Source of the DNA: Mycobacterium gastri
GTDB lineage: Bacteria > Actinomycetota > Actinomycetes > Mycobacteriales > Mycobacteriaceae
Length of the DNA: 64,000 nucleotides
Direction: 5' to 3'
Assembly (NCBI RefSeq): GCF_002102175.1
Contig: NZ_LQOX01000116.1
Location: 62,001 to 126,000, forward strand
Shown piece after piece: positions 29,959 to 40,128 of the stretch. The notes beneath the pieces were generated by a model, which ran no database searches, was not told the origin of the DNA, and worked only from the letters and a program-made list of their open reading frames with translations. Position numbers and translations under genes: made by a program. Numbering within the stretch: the first letter of the stretch is position 1; each line of letters starts with the position of its first letter.

Positions 29959-31617
29959 CTAGTGCTGGCCGTGCTCGTCGTTGGGCGAGCCGGCGATGCT
30001 GTCCTGGTATTCGCGTAGCGCGGTCAGCGCACGTTGCTCGGCGGCATGACCGGCCTCCCGCAGCGCCGCGTCCTCTGATGCCGGATCGGCGGACAAGAAG
30101 CTGCCACTACCCGGCGCGCCGGCCGAGCCCAGCTTGTTCATTCGCTTGGGAACAGCAGCGCCCTGGTACTCCAGCGGTAGCGGATGTCCGTGGTCGTCGA
30201 CCGGGCCGAGCGGCTGGTGCAGCTCGATGTAGGCCCCATGGGGCAGCCGTTTGATGATGCCGGTTTCGACGCCGTGTTCGAGCACCGCCCGGTCACTGCG
30301 CTGCAGTCCGATGGACCACCGGTAGCTGAGGAAGTACACGAACGGCGGCAGCACCACCATGCCGATGCGGCCAATCCAGGTCGTCGCGTTGAGCGAGATG
30401 TGGAACTTGAACGCGATGATGTCGTTCATGGCGGCCAGGGTGAGCACCATGTAGAAGGCGATCGCCATCGCGCCGACCGCGGTCCGCACCGGGGCGTCCC
30501 GTGGCCGTTGCAGCAGGTTGTGATGCGCATAGTCGCCGGTGAACCGCTTCTCCAGGAATGGGTAGACGATCAGCAGCACAAAGATCACGCCCATGATCAG
30601 CGCCACCCCTACCGCCCCGGGAATGGTGTGGTGCCAGAAGTAGAACTCCCACGGCGGCCAGATACGAGCCAGCCCTTCAGTCCACATCATGTAGAAGTCC
30701 GGCTGCGAGCCGGCCGACACCTGTGACGGCTTGTAGGGACCCAGGTTCCAGATCGGGTTGATCTGCAGCAGGCCACCCATCAGGCCCAGCACGCCGACGA
30801 TCGCGGCGAAAAATGCGCCGGACTTGAACGCGAACACCGGCATGACCCGCACGCCGATGACGTTGTGCTCGGTCCGGCCGGGGCCGGGGAACTGGGTGTG
30901 CTTCTGGAACCACACCAGTGCCAGGTGCAAACCGATCAGCGCCAGGATGATTCCGGGCAGCAGCAGAATATGCAGCGCATAGAGCCTGGGAATCAGGATG
31001 GTGCCTGGGAAATCGCCGCCGAACAGCGCCCAGTGCATCCATGTGCCGATCACCGGCAGACTCAGCGTGATGGAGGACAGCGCCGCCCGCAGACCCAGCC
31101 CCGACAGTAGGTCGTCGGGCAGCGAGTAGCCAAAATAGCCCTCGAACATCGCCAGGATCAGCAGCAGCGACCCGATAACCCAGTTGGCCTCGCGCGGCCG
31201 CCGGAAGGCCCCGGTAAAGAAAATCCGCGCCAGGTGCACCATGATTGCCGCGGCGAACATCAACGCGGCCCAGTGGTGGATCTGGCGGACAAACAACCCG
31301 CCCCGGACCTCGAAGGAGATGTCCAGTGCCGTTTCATAGGCGCGCGACATCTCGACGCCGCGCAATGGTTGATAGACGCCGTTGTAGGTGACCTCGGTCA
31401 TCGACGGGTCGAAGAACAGCGTCAGATACACGCCGGTGATCAGCAGGACGATGAAGCTGTACAGCGCGATCTCGCCGAGCAGGAACGACCAGTGGGTCGG
31501 GAAGACCTTGTTCAGCTGTCGGCGCAGCGCGGCCGACGGGTGATACCGGGTGTCGACGTCCTCGGCTTGACGGGCCAGCACATCACCGATTTTCGGAGGA
31601 CGGAGATTTGGACTCAT
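29959..31617 (-). CDS. qcrB: Cytochrome b subunit of the bcc complex
   Basis: A 552-residue cytochrome b that oxidises menaquinol and carries two b hemes in its membrane helices. Residues 60-240 hold the first helices, including [13 protein letters not shown] and [18 protein letters not shown] with heme-ligand histidines. The quinol-site segment is [10 protein letters not shown]. The carboxy tail after residue 430 is a mycobacterial cytosolic extension. This is the target of telacebec (Q203). The ATG at 31617 overlaps the qcrA stop (ATGA). The longer upstream frame is the qcrA shadow. Confidence 0.97.
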   Translation of the reverse strand: MSPNLRPPKIGDVLARQAEDVDTRYHPSAALRRQLNKVFPTHWSFLLGEIALYSFIVLLITGVYLTLFFDPSMTEVTYNGVYQPLRGVEMSRAYETALDISFEVRGGLFVRQIHHWAALMFAAAIMVHLARIFFTGAFRRPREANWVIGSLLLILAMFEGYFGYSLPDDLLSGLGLRAALSSITLSLPVIGTWMHWALFGGDFPGTILIPRLYALHILLLPGIILALIGLHLALVWFQKHTQFPGPGRTEHNVIGVRVMPVFAFKSGAFFAAIVGVLGLMGGLLQINPIWNLGPYKPSQVSAGSQPDFYMMWTEGLARIWPPWEFYFWHHTIPGAVGVALIMGVIFVLLIVYPFLEKRFTGDYAHHNLLQRPRDAPVRTAVGAMAIAFYMVLTLAAMNDIIAFKFHISLNATTWIGRIGMVVLPPFVYFLSYRWSIGLQRSDRAVLEHGVETGIIKRLPHGAYIELHQPLGPVDDHGHPLPLEYQGAAVPKRMNKLGSAGAPGSGSFLSADPASEDAALREAGHAAEQRALTALREYQDSIAGSPNDEHGQH

Positions 31618-32855
31618 GATGTTGTGCGCTCCCAGAATGCCGGTCCGACGGGCTCGACGAAATCGCCGTTGGCGACGAAATATCCGTTGGAGTCGATAGT
31701 GATGGGCAGCTGCGCCAACGCGCGGGCCGCCGGGCCGAATATCGGCTTGGCGAAGTGCAGCGCGTCGAACTGCGACTGGTGACACGGGCACAGGATTCGG
31801 TAGCTCTGCTGTTCGTACAGTGATGCCGGGCAGCCCAAGTGCGAGCAGACCTTGGTGTAGGCGAAGAACTCGCCGAAGTTGAAGCTCTCCTGGCCCTGAC
31901 GTTTGACCATCTTGCCCAAATCGCTTGGCTTGATGCGGATGAGCATCACCGGATTGCGAATTCCCCCCGCGATGGCCTGCAACTTCTCGTGGGATTCCAC
32001 GGTGGTGCCGTCACCATCGGATTCCCGCCACGGGAAGACCGTCTCCATGCCGCCGGCGTCCATATCCTCGGGGCGCATTTTGATAAACGGTGGCCCGTCG
32101 TGCAAACCGGTGGCCCGCGCCAAATAGATCGTCTCTCCCTTGTAGCGCGGGGTCCAGCCGGACGTCCACAGCTCGGCCTTCATTCCCTCGGCGGTGGGGA
32201 CGACCGGCTTCCAGGGGTTCTTGATGAGGCCACCGGCGAACGCAACCAGGGTGCCGAGCCCGAACGCGCCCAATCCCATACCCAAGGACAGCCCGACGAG
32301 CTTGCGGCGCCGGATCGTCGAGCTCTCGAAGGCGTCGGTCAGATTGGCCACCACCGTCTTGCGGTCGATCTCGCGAGACGCGCCGTCGTGCCGGTCCTGG
32401 ACCGTAATCTCTTCCGGGATAAAGCGTTTCTGGAATAGCACGGCCCCGATTGCGATCGCCAGGATGGATAGCCCGAAGGTCAGTCCGTACAGCGGGGTGG
32501 CAAGGGAGTACAGAAAGCTGCCCGACTCTCCCTTGGTTTTGTACTGCCACGGCCAGAAGAGGAAAATTAGCAGCAGGGCGAGACCGAATGCACCGCCCAG
32601 CAAAAGCCAGAATGCCACTCCGCGCTCGGCGCGTTTCTCGGCCTTGGTGCCCTCGACCGGCCAGCGGGGTTCCTTGTAGGCGATCCGGACACCGTCGAGC
32701 TTGCTGCCCAGGTCGAGCAGTTCCTGCTGCGACATCGCGGCCAGCGCAGCCTCGTCCGGCTCATGGGCCGCGCCCGGGGCTTTTCCCATATCAGAGTCGG
32801 TGTCCGAGCCGAGGTCGGTTTTCGCGTCGCCGGTCACGGGAGAGCCGTCGCTCAT
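31614..32855 (-). CDS. qcrA: Rieske iron-sulfur subunit of the bcc complex
   Basis: A 413-residue Rieske protein. An acidic cytosolic amino end (1-75) is followed by three transmembrane helices (about 78-100, 113-133, 180-205) typical of actinobacteria. The 2Fe-2S domain near the carboxy end has CSHLGCP and CPCHQSQFD, with both Cys/His pairs and the disulfide cysteines. It passes electrons from menaquinol to QcrC. ATG 32855 overlaps the qcrC stop and its own stop overlaps the qcrB start, both as ATGA. Confidence 0.97.
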   Translation of the reverse strand: MSDGSPVTGDAKTDLGSDTDSDMGKAPGAAHEPDEAALAAMSQQELLDLGSKLDGVRIAYKEPRWPVEGTKAEKRAERGVAFWLLLGGAFGLALLLIFLFWPWQYKTKGESGSFLYSLATPLYGLTFGLSILAIAIGAVLFQKRFIPEEITVQDRHDGASREIDRKTVVANLTDAFESSTIRRRKLVGLSLGMGLGAFGLGTLVAFAGGLIKNPWKPVVPTAEGMKAELWTSGWTPRYKGETIYLARATGLHDGPPFIKMRPEDMDAGGMETVFPWRESDGDGTTVESHEKLQAIAGGIRNPVMLIRIKPSDLGKMVKRQGQESFNFGEFFAYTKVCSHLGCPASLYEQQSYRILCPCHQSQFDALHFAKPIFGPAARALAQLPITIDSNGYFVANGDFVEPVGPAFWERTTS

Positions 32856-33700
32856 GATCGCGCCCCAATCCACAGTGCCAGCCCGATGGCGGCGACCATG
32901 CCGATGATCCACATCGCCATGCCCTCGGGCGCGGGTCCGAATCCGCCAAGTCCGTAGCCACCCGGTGACCGCTCCTCGGCGACGGTCCGCACGTAGGCGA
33001 TGATGTCCTTCTTCGCTTCGAAGGACAGCTGGCGATCGCTGAACTTCGGCATGTTCTGCGGCCCGGTCAGCATCGCCGTGAGAATTTGCTGCTCATTGGC
33101 GGGTCCCAGGGTGGGCGCGTATTTGCCCGACGACAGCGCGCCGCCCTTGCCGGTGAAGTTGTGGCAGGAGGCGCAGTTGAGGCGGAACAGGTCGCCGCCG
33201 CGCCCAAGGTCATCTCCCCGCAGGGATTTCGTGGCGATGCTGCCGTCGGGGTTGCGGACCACGGTGGGGCCGCCCCCGTTTGCTTGCACGTAGGCGCCGA
33301 GTGCGTCGATCTGTGTCTCGTCGAAGATCGGCTCCTTGCGCTGCGCCTGAGCCTCACCTCGCATGGCGGGCATCCGACCCGTGGAGACCTGGAAGTAGAC
33401 GGCCGCCTCGCCGACGCCGATCAGGCTGGGCCCGTGGTCGGGCACGCCCTGCAGGTTGGCCCCGTGGCACGACACGCACGACGTGTCGAACAGCTGCTTG
33501 CCGGTGCGCAGTAGCGCTGAGGACGACTCGTCGGCTACCGCCACCTGCGGGGTAGGTGTCAGGACGGCAGCCAACCCGCCCGCGACGGTGAGCGCTATCA
33601 GCAGCAGCAATCCGCCCGACAACCGCCGGTGGAGGCGTCGCCGCGAGCGACTGTTCTGCTGCTCACTGCCGCCGGATCGGGTGAATCCCAGTCTTTTCAA
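32852..33700 (-). CDS. qcrC: Diheme cytochrome c1 of the bcc complex
   Basis: A 282-residue cytochrome with an amino-terminal membrane anchor (about 20-42, [20 protein letters not shown]), two CxxCH heme sites (CVSCH near 77 and CASCH near 176) and a carboxy-terminal helix (about 262-280). In Actinobacteria it bridges the Rieske centre and CuA without a soluble cytochrome c. TTG at 33700 is preferred: AGGAG at 33712-33708 lies 7 bases upstream and [10 protein letters not shown] aligns with the M. tuberculosis start. The ATG at 33718 would place that ribosome-binding site inside the gene. Confidence 0.94.
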   Translation of the reverse strand: MKRLGFTRSGGSEQQNSRSRRRLHRRLSGGLLLLIALTVAGGLAAVLTPTPQVAVADESSSALLRTGKQLFDTSCVSCHGANLQGVPDHGPSLIGVGEAAVYFQVSTGRMPAMRGEAQAQRKEPIFDETQIDALGAYVQANGGGPTVVRNPDGSIATKSLRGDDLGRGGDLFRLNCASCHNFTGKGGALSSGKYAPTLGPANEQQILTAMLTGPQNMPKFSDRQLSFEAKKDIIAYVRTVAEERSPGGYGLGGFGPAPEGMAMWIIGMVAAIGLALWIGARS

Positions 33701-33738
33701 CTGAGCACTCCTATTCATGCCTGTTCGGGGGGGCCGGC

Positions 33739-34350
33739 TCATCGGATGAAATAGATCACGGTGAACAGCGCGATCCACACGATGTCGACGAAATGCCAGT
33801 AGTAGGAGACGACGATGCTGGCGGTTGCCTGGGCGGGGGTGAACTTGCTCATCCCGGTCCGGATCAGCAGGAAGATGAAGGCGATCAAGCCGCCGGTCAC
33901 GTGTAGCCCGTGGAAGCCGGTCGCCAGGTAGAACACGCTGCCATAGGCGCTGCCCGGGATGGTCGTCCCGTGCGTCGTCAGGTGGTAGTACTCGTAGGCC
34001 TGCCCAAGGATGAAGAACAGGCCCATCAGGAATGTGATCACATACCAACGGCGCAGCCCGAACACGTCGCCGCGCTCGGCGGCGAACACTCCCATCTGGC
34101 AGGTGAACGACGACGCGATCAACACCAGCGTCACCGGCACCGCCTGATAGAGATTGAGCTCGGTCGGCGGCGGCGGCCACTTCCCGCCGGACTGAGCGCG
34201 CGCAGTGAAGTACATAGCGAACAGACCAGCAAAGAACATCAACTCACTGGAAAGCCACACTATGGTGCCGACACTGACCATGTTCGGTCTGTTCAGCGAA
34301 TGCACGCGCGACGTGATGGCAGTACCCGAGGTCCCTACAGCACTCGTCAC
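33739..34350 (-). CDS. ctaE: Cytochrome c oxidase subunit III
   Basis: A 203-residue subunit III of the aa3 oxidase with five transmembrane helices, including [21 protein letters not shown] and [20 protein letters not shown], and the conserved tail [20 protein letters not shown]. The length equals that of Rv2193. The GTG at 34350 has no ribosome-binding site, but CATACT lies 7 bases upstream on the minus strand, so a leaderless start is plausible. ctaE, qcrC, qcrA and qcrB form one operon with a 38-base gap after ctaE. Confidence 0.96.
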   Translation of the reverse strand: MTSAVGTSGTAITSRVHSLNRPNMVSVGTIVWLSSELMFFAGLFAMYFTARAQSGGKWPPPPTELNLYQAVPVTLVLIASSFTCQMGVFAAERGDVFGLRRWYVITFLMGLFFILGQAYEYYHLTTHGTTIPGSAYGSVFYLATGFHGLHVTGGLIAFIFLLIRTGMSKFTPAQATASIVVSYYWHFVDIVWIALFTVIYFIR

Positions 34351-34500
34351 ATCCGCAAGTATGACGCTTTGTAGTTGTCGAACTCTACCCGGGGCACAAA
34401 TTCGTTTTCCGCGCGTCGTTTCCCAGCCGCGTGCCGCCCCGTGCGCGGGGTTGCCGGCCGCGCGTTGGGCGGTGGCCGGCCGGCATGCGACCATCGGCGA

Positions 34501-35601
34501 GTGGCTCGGTCAGGTGAGGGGTCCCCCGGTGGTCGGACCCCGGCGGCGTCGGCTTCCGTGCCCTCTTGGCCAGGGGTTCTGGGTCGCTTGACGGCCGGGA
34601 GCAACTTGGCGCGGGGCCAGGCGGCTTGGGCCATGGATCAGATCATGACCGGAGCCGCACGGCCGGCCCAGATCGCCGCGTTCGCGGTGGCGATGACGAT
34701 GAAGGTGCCCACCGCGGACGAAGTCGCCGAATTGGCCGGCGTGATGCTCGACCACGCGCGCCCGATGCCTGCCCACGCCGTTCCAGATGACGCCGTCGAT
34801 GTCGTGGGTACCGGTGGCGACGGGATCAACACGGTCAACCTGTCCACGATGGCGGCCATCGTGGTGGCCGCCGCCGGTGTGCCGGTGGTCAAACACGGCA
34901 ACCGGGCGGCGTCGTCGTTGTCCGGGGGGGCCGACACCCTCGAAGCGCTCGGGGTACGCATCGACCTAGACGCCGATCAGGTGGTACGCAGCCTTGAGGA
35001 AGTCGGGATCGGCTTTTGCTTCGCGCCGCAGTTCCATCCGTCGTACCGGCACGCCTCGGTGGTGCGCCGCGAGATCGGCGTGCCTACGGTGTTCAATCTG
35101 CTTGGGCCGCTGACGAATCCGGCACGGCCGCGGGCCGGGTTGATCGGCTGCGCGTTCGCTGACCTCGCCGAGGTGATGGCTGGGGTGTTTGCCACACGCC
35201 GGTCCAGCGTGCTGGTGGTGCACGGCGACGACGGGCTCGACGAGTTGACCACGACGACCACCAGCACGATCTGGCGGGTGCAGGCGGGCACCGTCGACAA
35301 ACTGACTTTCGATCCCGCGGGATTCGGCTTCGCGCGTGCCGAACTCGACGAACTGCTGGGCGGCGACGCGCAGGCCAACGCGGCCGAAGCCCGCGCGGTG
35401 CTCGGCGGAGCCCAGGGCCCGATCCGAGACGCGGTGGTGCTCAACGCCGCCGGCGCGATTGTCGCCCATGCCGGGCTATCCAGCCGGGCTGAATGGCTGC
35501 CCGCGTGGGAGGACGGCTTGCAGCGGGCCAGCGAGGCGATCGACAGCGGCGCGGCCGAACAGTTGCTCGCGCGATGGGTGCGGTTCAGCCGGCAGCTCTG
35601 A
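34501..35601 (+). CDS. trpD: Anthranilate phosphoribosyltransferase
   Basis: A 366-residue enzyme transferring ribose phosphate from PRPP to anthranilate in tryptophan synthesis. The PRPP loop [16 protein letters not shown] lies near residue 102. [21 protein letters not shown] and [13 protein letters not shown] are also present. It stands apart from other trp genes, as Rv2192c does. GTG 34501 ([11 protein letters not shown]) is the best start; the upstream frame is poor. Its last 126 bases overlap the 3' end of the convergent nuclease gene. Confidence 0.94.
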   Translation: MARSGEGSPGGRTPAASASVPSWPGVLGRLTAGSNLARGQAAWAMDQIMTGAARPAQIAAFAVAMTMKVPTADEVAELAGVMLDHARPMPAHAVPDDAVDVVGTGGDGINTVNLSTMAAIVVAAAGVPVVKHGNRAASSLSGGADTLEALGVRIDLDADQVVRSLEEVGIGFCFAPQFHPSYRHASVVRREIGVPTVFNLLGPLTNPARPRAGLIGCAFADLAEVMAGVFATRRSSVLVVHGDDGLDELTTTTTSTIWRVQAGTVDKLTFDPAGFGFARAELDELLGGDAQANAAEARAVLGGAQGPIRDAVVLNAAGAIVAHAGLSSRAEWLPAWEDGLQRASEAIDSGAAEQLLARWVRFSRQL

Positions 35602-37479
35602 GCTGCCGGCCTGGCGGTACGGCGCCGGGTCGTGGTCAGGGGAGAGTCGCCCCATCGGGCCGGGTGCCTGCTCGGCGGCCAGCCGCGCCGAACGCGCCGA
35701 TGCCGCCCAGGCCGCCCATGCGCCGGCGCAGCGCAGCGGTGTCGCCCAGCCAGCGGTTTCGGCGGAGCCCCGGGCGTCCGGAATACCGGTGACCCGCACG
35801 ATGCGCACGCCCGGCGCCGCGAGCCAGCGGGCGATGAGCGCGGTCTCCTCGACCAGCGCGCCGCCGAGCGGCGCCTCGGCCGGCAAAATCGCCTGGGCAC
35901 CGGCCTGCAGGGCGTCGACCACCGGCATCGGTGACACCCCGCGCCGGGCGGTACCGGCGGCAGCCAGTTGGCCGTGGCGGATGACAGCAAACTGATAGCC
36001 ACCACCGCCGTCCGGCGCCGCGGCGATCAGCTCGGGCAGCGCGGCCAGCGCGCGCAACCGCTGACCACGCCACAGCGTCTCGATCGCGGTGGCGATATGG
36101 TCGCGCAGCCGCGCCGCGCTCTCGTAACGATGTCGCTCGGCCAGGGCGGTGACCTGGTGGATCGCGGCGGCCAGCGCGGTGTTGTCCCGTCCGTCGATCA
36201 AATCCGCCGCGCGCTGCACAGCTTCGGCGTATTGCGCGGCGGTCAGGTTCCGGGCGGCGGGGCAGGGCGATACCTCCACTTCGGGGCAGGCCGGGCCGTG
36301 CAAAGCCGACCGCGCCAGCCGCTTGGTGCACGTTCGGATCCCGGTAAAGCGCGCCAACAGGGTGGCCGTCTCGGCGGCGTCGGCCCGGGACCGAAACGGG
36401 CCGATAACCCGTCCGTGCCGGGGAGCGCGAACGGCGGCCACGCGCGGAAACGCTTCCTCGGTAAGGGCCACCCACCACCAACGGTGGGGAAATCTTGATC
36501 GGCGGTTGTACGGGGGCGCATGTGCGGCCAGCATCCGAAGCTCACGCACACCGGCTTCCAGTGGGTGCGCGCACTCGACATGGTCGACCGCGACGGCCAG
36601 GGTGACCATTTCTTTGATCCGGCCGCGCGGGTCGGCGCCGTTGAAGTATTGGCTTACCCGGCGGCGCAGGTCGACCGCGGTGCCGACATAGAGCACCTCC
36701 CCCGAAGGTCCGCGGAATAGATAGATTCCCGGCCGGTGCGGCAGCCCGTCGGCCAGTACCCGTTTGCGGCGCTGCGCCGGGCTCACGTTGGGAAGATACG
36801 AACGCAGGTCGGCGAAGGTGTGCACGCCCTGGTTGCCCACCCGCTCGATCAGGGCATGCAGGACGTCGACGGTGGCCCGGGCATCGTCGAGGGCGCGGTG
36901 GGTGGGTTGGGTGGCAACCGAAAACAGCCGCGCCAGTTCGGCCAACCGCACACTGGGCGCTTCCTCTCGGCTCAGTACCCGCCGTGCCAGGCGGACCGTG
37001 CACAGGACCTTCGGCCGCGGCCAGGTGATGTCACACCGCGAAGCGGCAGCCCGCAGGAAGCCGATATCGAACCCGGCGTTGTGGGCGACCAGAATCGAGT
37101 CGCCGGCGAATTCGAGGAATATCGGCAGGACGGCGCCGATCGTGGGGGCGTCACGGACCATGGCCGTGGTGATCCCGGTCAGTTGCACGATCTGGGGCGG
37201 GATGCTGCGCTGCGGGTCTACCAGCGTGGTGAACTCGCCGAGCACGGTCCCACCGCGCACCTTGATCGCCCCGATCTCGGTGATGGCATCTGGCGGCGCA
37301 GCTTCGGTGCCCGTGGTGCGGCCGCCGGTTGTCTCGAGGTCGACCACGACGAAGGTGGTCTCCCGCAGCGGCAATAGCTCGTCGGAGGGCGGGCCCGGCG
37401 TGTCCGCCGGGTCGATGCCGGGAAATGCGAGCGGGTCGAGTCCGGCGAGACTCAATTGAGTCCCGCCGCTAGCGCCCAT
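35476..37479 (-). CDS. DnaQ-type exonuclease fused to UvrC-like GIY-YIG nuclease
   Basis: A 667-residue two-domain protein matching Rv2191. Residues 38-200 are a DEDDh 3'-5' exonuclease: [11 protein letters not shown] (Asp/Glu), [11 protein letters not shown] and [14 protein letters not shown]. Residues 225-330 are a GIY-YIG endonuclease: [28 protein letters not shown] UvrC-like middle and tail follow, without the RNase H and HhH domains of true UvrC, as in Cho. A role in DNA repair is likely. ATG 37479 is chosen because TAACGT lies 7 bases upstream on the minus strand. The carboxy-terminal 41 residues are encoded antisense to trpD. Confidence 0.9.
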   Translation of the reverse strand: MGASGGTQLSLAGLDPLAFPGIDPADTPGPPSDELLPLRETTFVVVDLETTGGRTTGTEAAPPDAITEIGAIKVRGGTVLGEFTTLVDPQRSIPPQIVQLTGITTAMVRDAPTIGAVLPIFLEFAGDSILVAHNAGFDIGFLRAAASRCDITWPRPKVLCTVRLARRVLSREEAPSVRLAELARLFSVATQPTHRALDDARATVDVLHALIERVGNQGVHTFADLRSYLPNVSPAQRRKRVLADGLPHRPGIYLFRGPSGEVLYVGTAVDLRRRVSQYFNGADPRGRIKEMVTLAVAVDHVECAHPLEAGVRELRMLAAHAPPYNRRSRFPHRWWWVALTEEAFPRVAAVRAPRHGRVIGPFRSRADAAETATLLARFTGIRTCTKRLARSALHGPACPEVEVSPCPAARNLTAAQYAEAVQRAADLIDGRDNTALAAAIHQVTALAERHRYESAARLRDHIATAIETLWRGQRLRALAALPELIAAAPDGGGGYQFAVIRHGQLAAAGTARRGVSPMPVVDALQAGAQAILPAEAPLGGALVEETALIARWLAAPGVRIVRVTGIPDARGSAETAGWATPLRCAGAWAAWAASARSARLAAEQAPGPMGRLSPDHDPAPYRQAGSSELPAEPHPSREQLFGRAAVDRLAGPLQAVLPRGQPFSPAG

Positions 37480-37486
37480 GGCGGTG

Positions 37487-37492
37487 ACGTTA
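37487..37492 (-). promoter_or_regulatory. -10 element of the DnaQ/GIY-YIG gene, leaderless start
   Basis: On the minus strand TAACGT (37492-37487) is followed by 7 bases and then the ATG at 37479, with no ribosome-binding site. It supports the ATG over the upstream TTG at 37605. Confidence 0.45.
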
Positions 37493-37641
37493 GGCAGCCG
37501 CACCGACAGCCAACGGTTCCCACGCCGGGCAAGGGTCGGCGGCGCCCGATCCTCAGCAGCGCCGGAGATGTCGGTGCCGGCGGTTAGCCTTCGGCGCAGC
37601 CCCAATGGCGATCGAACGTCTTACCGAAAGGACCGGGATTG

Positions 37642-37911
37642 ATGGCATGGAACGCAGGGAACGGCGGTAGCGAATACAGCGGCGGCGAGGCCGAAACGGG
37701 GGAGGTGGTCATCGACTGTGACGAGTGCGCGGTGCGGGGACGCGCCTGCCGCGATTGTGTGGTGAGTGTGTTGCTCGGGGTGCCGGACACGTTGTCGCGC
37801 GACGAGCAAGCGGCCCTGGAGGCACTCGCCGATGCTGGGTTAGCTCCGAGATTGCGTCTCGTCCCGATCCGGCGCGGTCGAGGGTCGGGTCCTGCGTCGG
37901 GTGTCGCCTGA
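37642..37911 (+). CDS. Small cysteine-rich conserved mycobacterial protein
   Basis: An 89-residue protein of unknown function. The acidic amino end is followed by CDECAVRGRACRDCVVSVLL (residues 26-45), two CxxC pairs 8 residues apart, which could bind zinc or an Fe-S cluster, and then a helical region with SRDEQAALEALADAGLAPR. GAAAGGA at 37626-37632 lies 9 bases before the ATG. The preceding TTG at 37639 is rejected. A small terminator-like hairpin follows. I recall similar short proteins next to ripC in other mycobacteria, but no function. Confidence 0.65.
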   Translation: MAWNAGNGGSEYSGGEAETGEVVIDCDECAVRGRACRDCVVSVLLGVPDTLSRDEQAALEALADAGLAPRLRLVPIRRGRGSGPASGVA

Positions 37912-37931
37912 TCGAGCCTGTATGGTGGTGG

Positions 37932-37951
37932 AGCGCAAAGACGCGCTTTTT
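37932..37951 (+). terminator. Small intrinsic-type terminator
   Basis: AGCGC (37932-37936) pairs with GCGCT (37943-37947) across a six-base loop and runs into a five-T stretch (37947-37951). It lies 20 bases after the stop of the small cysteine-rich protein. Confidence 0.45.
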
Positions 37952-38086
37952 CACATGAAAATGACAGAAATCTTGCCATTTTCTTAACTCCTCTGTTTGG
38001 ACAAAAGCCGAGACCATTTCGTAACCTGTTTGAGACCTAAACCAGCTCGACGGCGCTAGGCCGATGGCAGTTTAAGGAAGCAAATC
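37952..38086 (+). promoter_or_regulatory. AT-rich leader of ripC
   Basis: This stretch is clearly AT-richer than its surroundings and must hold the ripC promoter. It contains GAGACC twice (38010s and 38030s) and CGTAACCTGTTTGAGACC between them. The GTAAC word resembles parts of published MtrA sites, which control several peptidoglycan hydrolases, but the full motif is not present. The ripC ribosome-binding site AAGGAAG is at 38074-38080. Confidence 0.3.
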
Positions 38087-39247
38087 TTGAGGCTCGACTG
38101 TAGGCATTCGATCGCGCGCGTCATCAAGCGGTCCGCAGTCGGTTCGTTGGCGAGCTTCATCGTGTTGTCCGGCATCCTGGCCGTGACTGCGATGGCCGAC
38201 CCCGCCGACGACGCGCTGGCGAAACTCAACGAGCTGTCGCGGCAGGCCGAACAGACCACCGAGGCGATGCACAGCGCAGAACTCGACCTGAACGCGAAGC
38301 TTGTGGCGCAGCAGTCCGCGGAAAAGAAGCTGGCCGACGACCAGGCCGCGCTGGCCGCCGCGAAAGCGCGCCTAGCCACCTTCCAGATCGCGGTCAACAA
38401 GGTCGCGGCCGCCACCTACATGGGTGGCCGCACCAACGGCTTGGATGCGATCTTGACGGCGGAATCGCCGCAGCTGCTGATCGACGGTCTTTCGGTGCAG
38501 CGGGTGATGGCGCGTCAAATGGCCACGCAGATGGCCGGTTTCCGGGCCGCCGGAGAACAGGCGATCAAGGCTGAGCAGGCTTCTGCCAAGTCGGCTGCCG
38601 ATGCCAAGTCCGCCGCCGAACAAGCCGCGGCGGTGCGGGCCAGTTTGCAGCACAAGCAGAGCCAGCTGCAGGTGCAGATCGCCGTCGTGAAGTCGCAATA
38701 CCAGGCCCTGACGCCGGAGCAGCGCACCGCGCTCGCAGACCCGGGACCGATCCCGGCGCGCGTGCCGGACGCTCCCGGGCCGGCGCCCGAAGGGCTGCCG
38801 CCCGGTGCTCCGCCCGAGGGCGTGCCGGCACCCGGCGAGGCGCCGCCTCCCGGCGGAGTGTCCGACATACCGTTCCTGGCTCCTGGCGGCGGCGGTGGCG
38901 GCGACCGGGCGACTGTGGTGCAGGCAGCCTTGACCCAGATCGGCACTCCGTACGCATGGGGTGGCGCCGGGCCCGGCGGTTTCGACTGCTCCGGACTGGT
39001 CATGTGGGCGTTCCAGCAAGCCGGGATCGCACTGCCGCACTCCAGCCAGGCGCTGGCCCATGGTGGTCAGCCAGTGGCGCTGTCGGACCTGCAGCCGGGT
39101 GACGTGCTGACCTTTTATTCCGACGCCTCACATACCGGCATCTACATCGGCGACGGCCTGATGGTCCACTCGTCCACCTTCGGCCAACCCGTGCGGGTCG
39201 TGCCGATGACCTCCTCGGGTCCGATCTACGACGCCCGTCGCTACTGA
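38087..39247 (+). CDS. ripC: RipC: NlpC/P60 peptidoglycan endopeptidase
   Basis: A 386-residue secreted hydrolase. A signal peptide (about 1-37, LASFIVLSGILAVTAMADP) is followed by a long coiled coil (40-200, NELSRQAEQTTEAM onward), a Pro/Gly linker (215-265) and an NlpC/P60 domain (about 275-386). Catalytic Cys is in GGFDCSGLV near residue 303 and His in ASHTGIYIG near 350. It cleaves D-Glu/meso-DAP bonds. The coiled coil of RipC (Rv2190c) is reported to be regulated by FtsEX. The start is TTG at 38087 with AAGGAAG 6 bases upstream. The next gene follows after 7 bases. Confidence 0.95.
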   Translation: MRLDCRHSIARVIKRSAVGSLASFIVLSGILAVTAMADPADDALAKLNELSRQAEQTTEAMHSAELDLNAKLVAQQSAEKKLADDQAALAAAKARLATFQIAVNKVAAATYMGGRTNGLDAILTAESPQLLIDGLSVQRVMARQMATQMAGFRAAGEQAIKAEQASAKSAADAKSAAEQAAAVRASLQHKQSQLQVQIAVVKSQYQALTPEQRTALADPGPIPARVPDAPGPAPEGLPPGAPPEGVPAPGEAPPPGGVSDIPFLAPGGGGGGDRATVVQAALTQIGTPYAWGGAGPGGFDCSGLVMWAFQQAGIALPHSSQALAHGGQPVALSDLQPGDVLTFYSDASHTGIYIGDGLMVHSSTFGQPVRVVPMTSSGPIYDARRY

Positions 39248-39254
39248 CGACCTC

Positions 39255-40118
39255 GTGGCGTGGCTTCGCCGCCGGCCCCGGTGGCTGCCGATAACCCTGG
39301 CCTTCGTCTTCGTGGCCGAGCTGGTCGCGGCAGCCGCTCTGCCGGCCCATCCGATACGCGACGGCTCGGCACCACCGTCGGCGGTGCGAGTCGACGGCAC
39401 CGGCCTCACCCCGGTGGTCGTCGGTGGCCGTACTGTCCGGCTGATCGGCCTCGGCGGCGCGGACAGTGAGCGCCTGCTATCCCGTGTCGCGGCGAACCTC
39501 GGCCCTGCGATCGACGCGGTCTCGGCCTTTTGGGGCACCGGCTGGCCGCACGAGATCTCGGTGGTGGCGGCCGGTTCCGACGAACAGTTCCGTACTGCCG
39601 CCGGCGGCGGGCCGGCGTCGCAATGGGTCGATATCGCGGCGGTTACCGTCGCCGAGCACGTTGATACCGCCCATCGGACCGCTGCCGGCCAACGGATCGT
39701 GTTCGCCCCGGGCGCAGCCGCCATGAGCCAATCTGCGCTGCGAATTGTGTTGACACATGAACTTTTTCACTACGCGGCGCGTGTCGACACCGCACTCGAC
39801 GCACCGCGCTGGCTGACCGAGGGGGTGGCCGATTTCGTCGCCAGACCGGCGACCGCGCCTCCCGCCGAACCGCTGCCCCGGGCCCTGCCGTCCGATGCCG
39901 ACCTGGACACCGCCGGACCGCAGCGCTCGCTGGCATATGACCGGGCGTGGTGGTTTGCCCGCTTCGTCGCGGAGGCCTACGGGACGACCGCGTTGCGCGG
40001 GCTCTACCTGATCGCGTGTGGTGCCGGACACCCCGACTTCGCGACCGCCGCGCGCACCGTACTCGACACCGACGCTGCCGGGCTGCTCGCCCGCTGGCAG
40101 GGGTGGCTGGCCGATTAG
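39255..40118 (+). CDS. Membrane-anchored HExxH putative metallopeptidase (Rv2189c)
   Basis: A 287-residue protein. One amino-terminal helix (about 11-30, WLPITLAFVFVAELVAAAALP) anchors or exports it. The outer domain has HELFHYAA near residue 170, an HExxH zinc motif, and LTEGVADFVA about 22 residues later, supplying the third-ligand Glu as in gluzincins/peptidase-MA-like proteins. It is generally listed as hypothetical. Placement between ripC (7 bases) and pimB (10 bases) makes an envelope role plausible (inference). The start is GTG 39255. Confidence 0.82.
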   Translation: MAWLRRRPRWLPITLAFVFVAELVAAAALPAHPIRDGSAPPSAVRVDGTGLTPVVVGGRTVRLIGLGGADSERLLSRVAANLGPAIDAVSAFWGTGWPHEISVVAAGSDEQFRTAAGGGPASQWVDIAAVTVAEHVDTAHRTAAGQRIVFAPGAAAMSQSALRIVLTHELFHYAARVDTALDAPRWLTEGVADFVARPATAPPAEPLPRALPSDADLDTAGPQRSLAYDRAWWFARFVAEAYGTTALRGLYLIACGAGHPDFATAARTVLDTDAAGLLARWQGWLAD

Positions 40119-40128
40119 TCTGACGCAG

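Noticed and set aside
37952..38086. ydaO-type c-di-AMP riboswitch before ripC
   Set aside because: Such riboswitches precede some actinobacterial NlpC/P60 and rpf genes, but the leader is too short and lacks the conserved G-rich cores.
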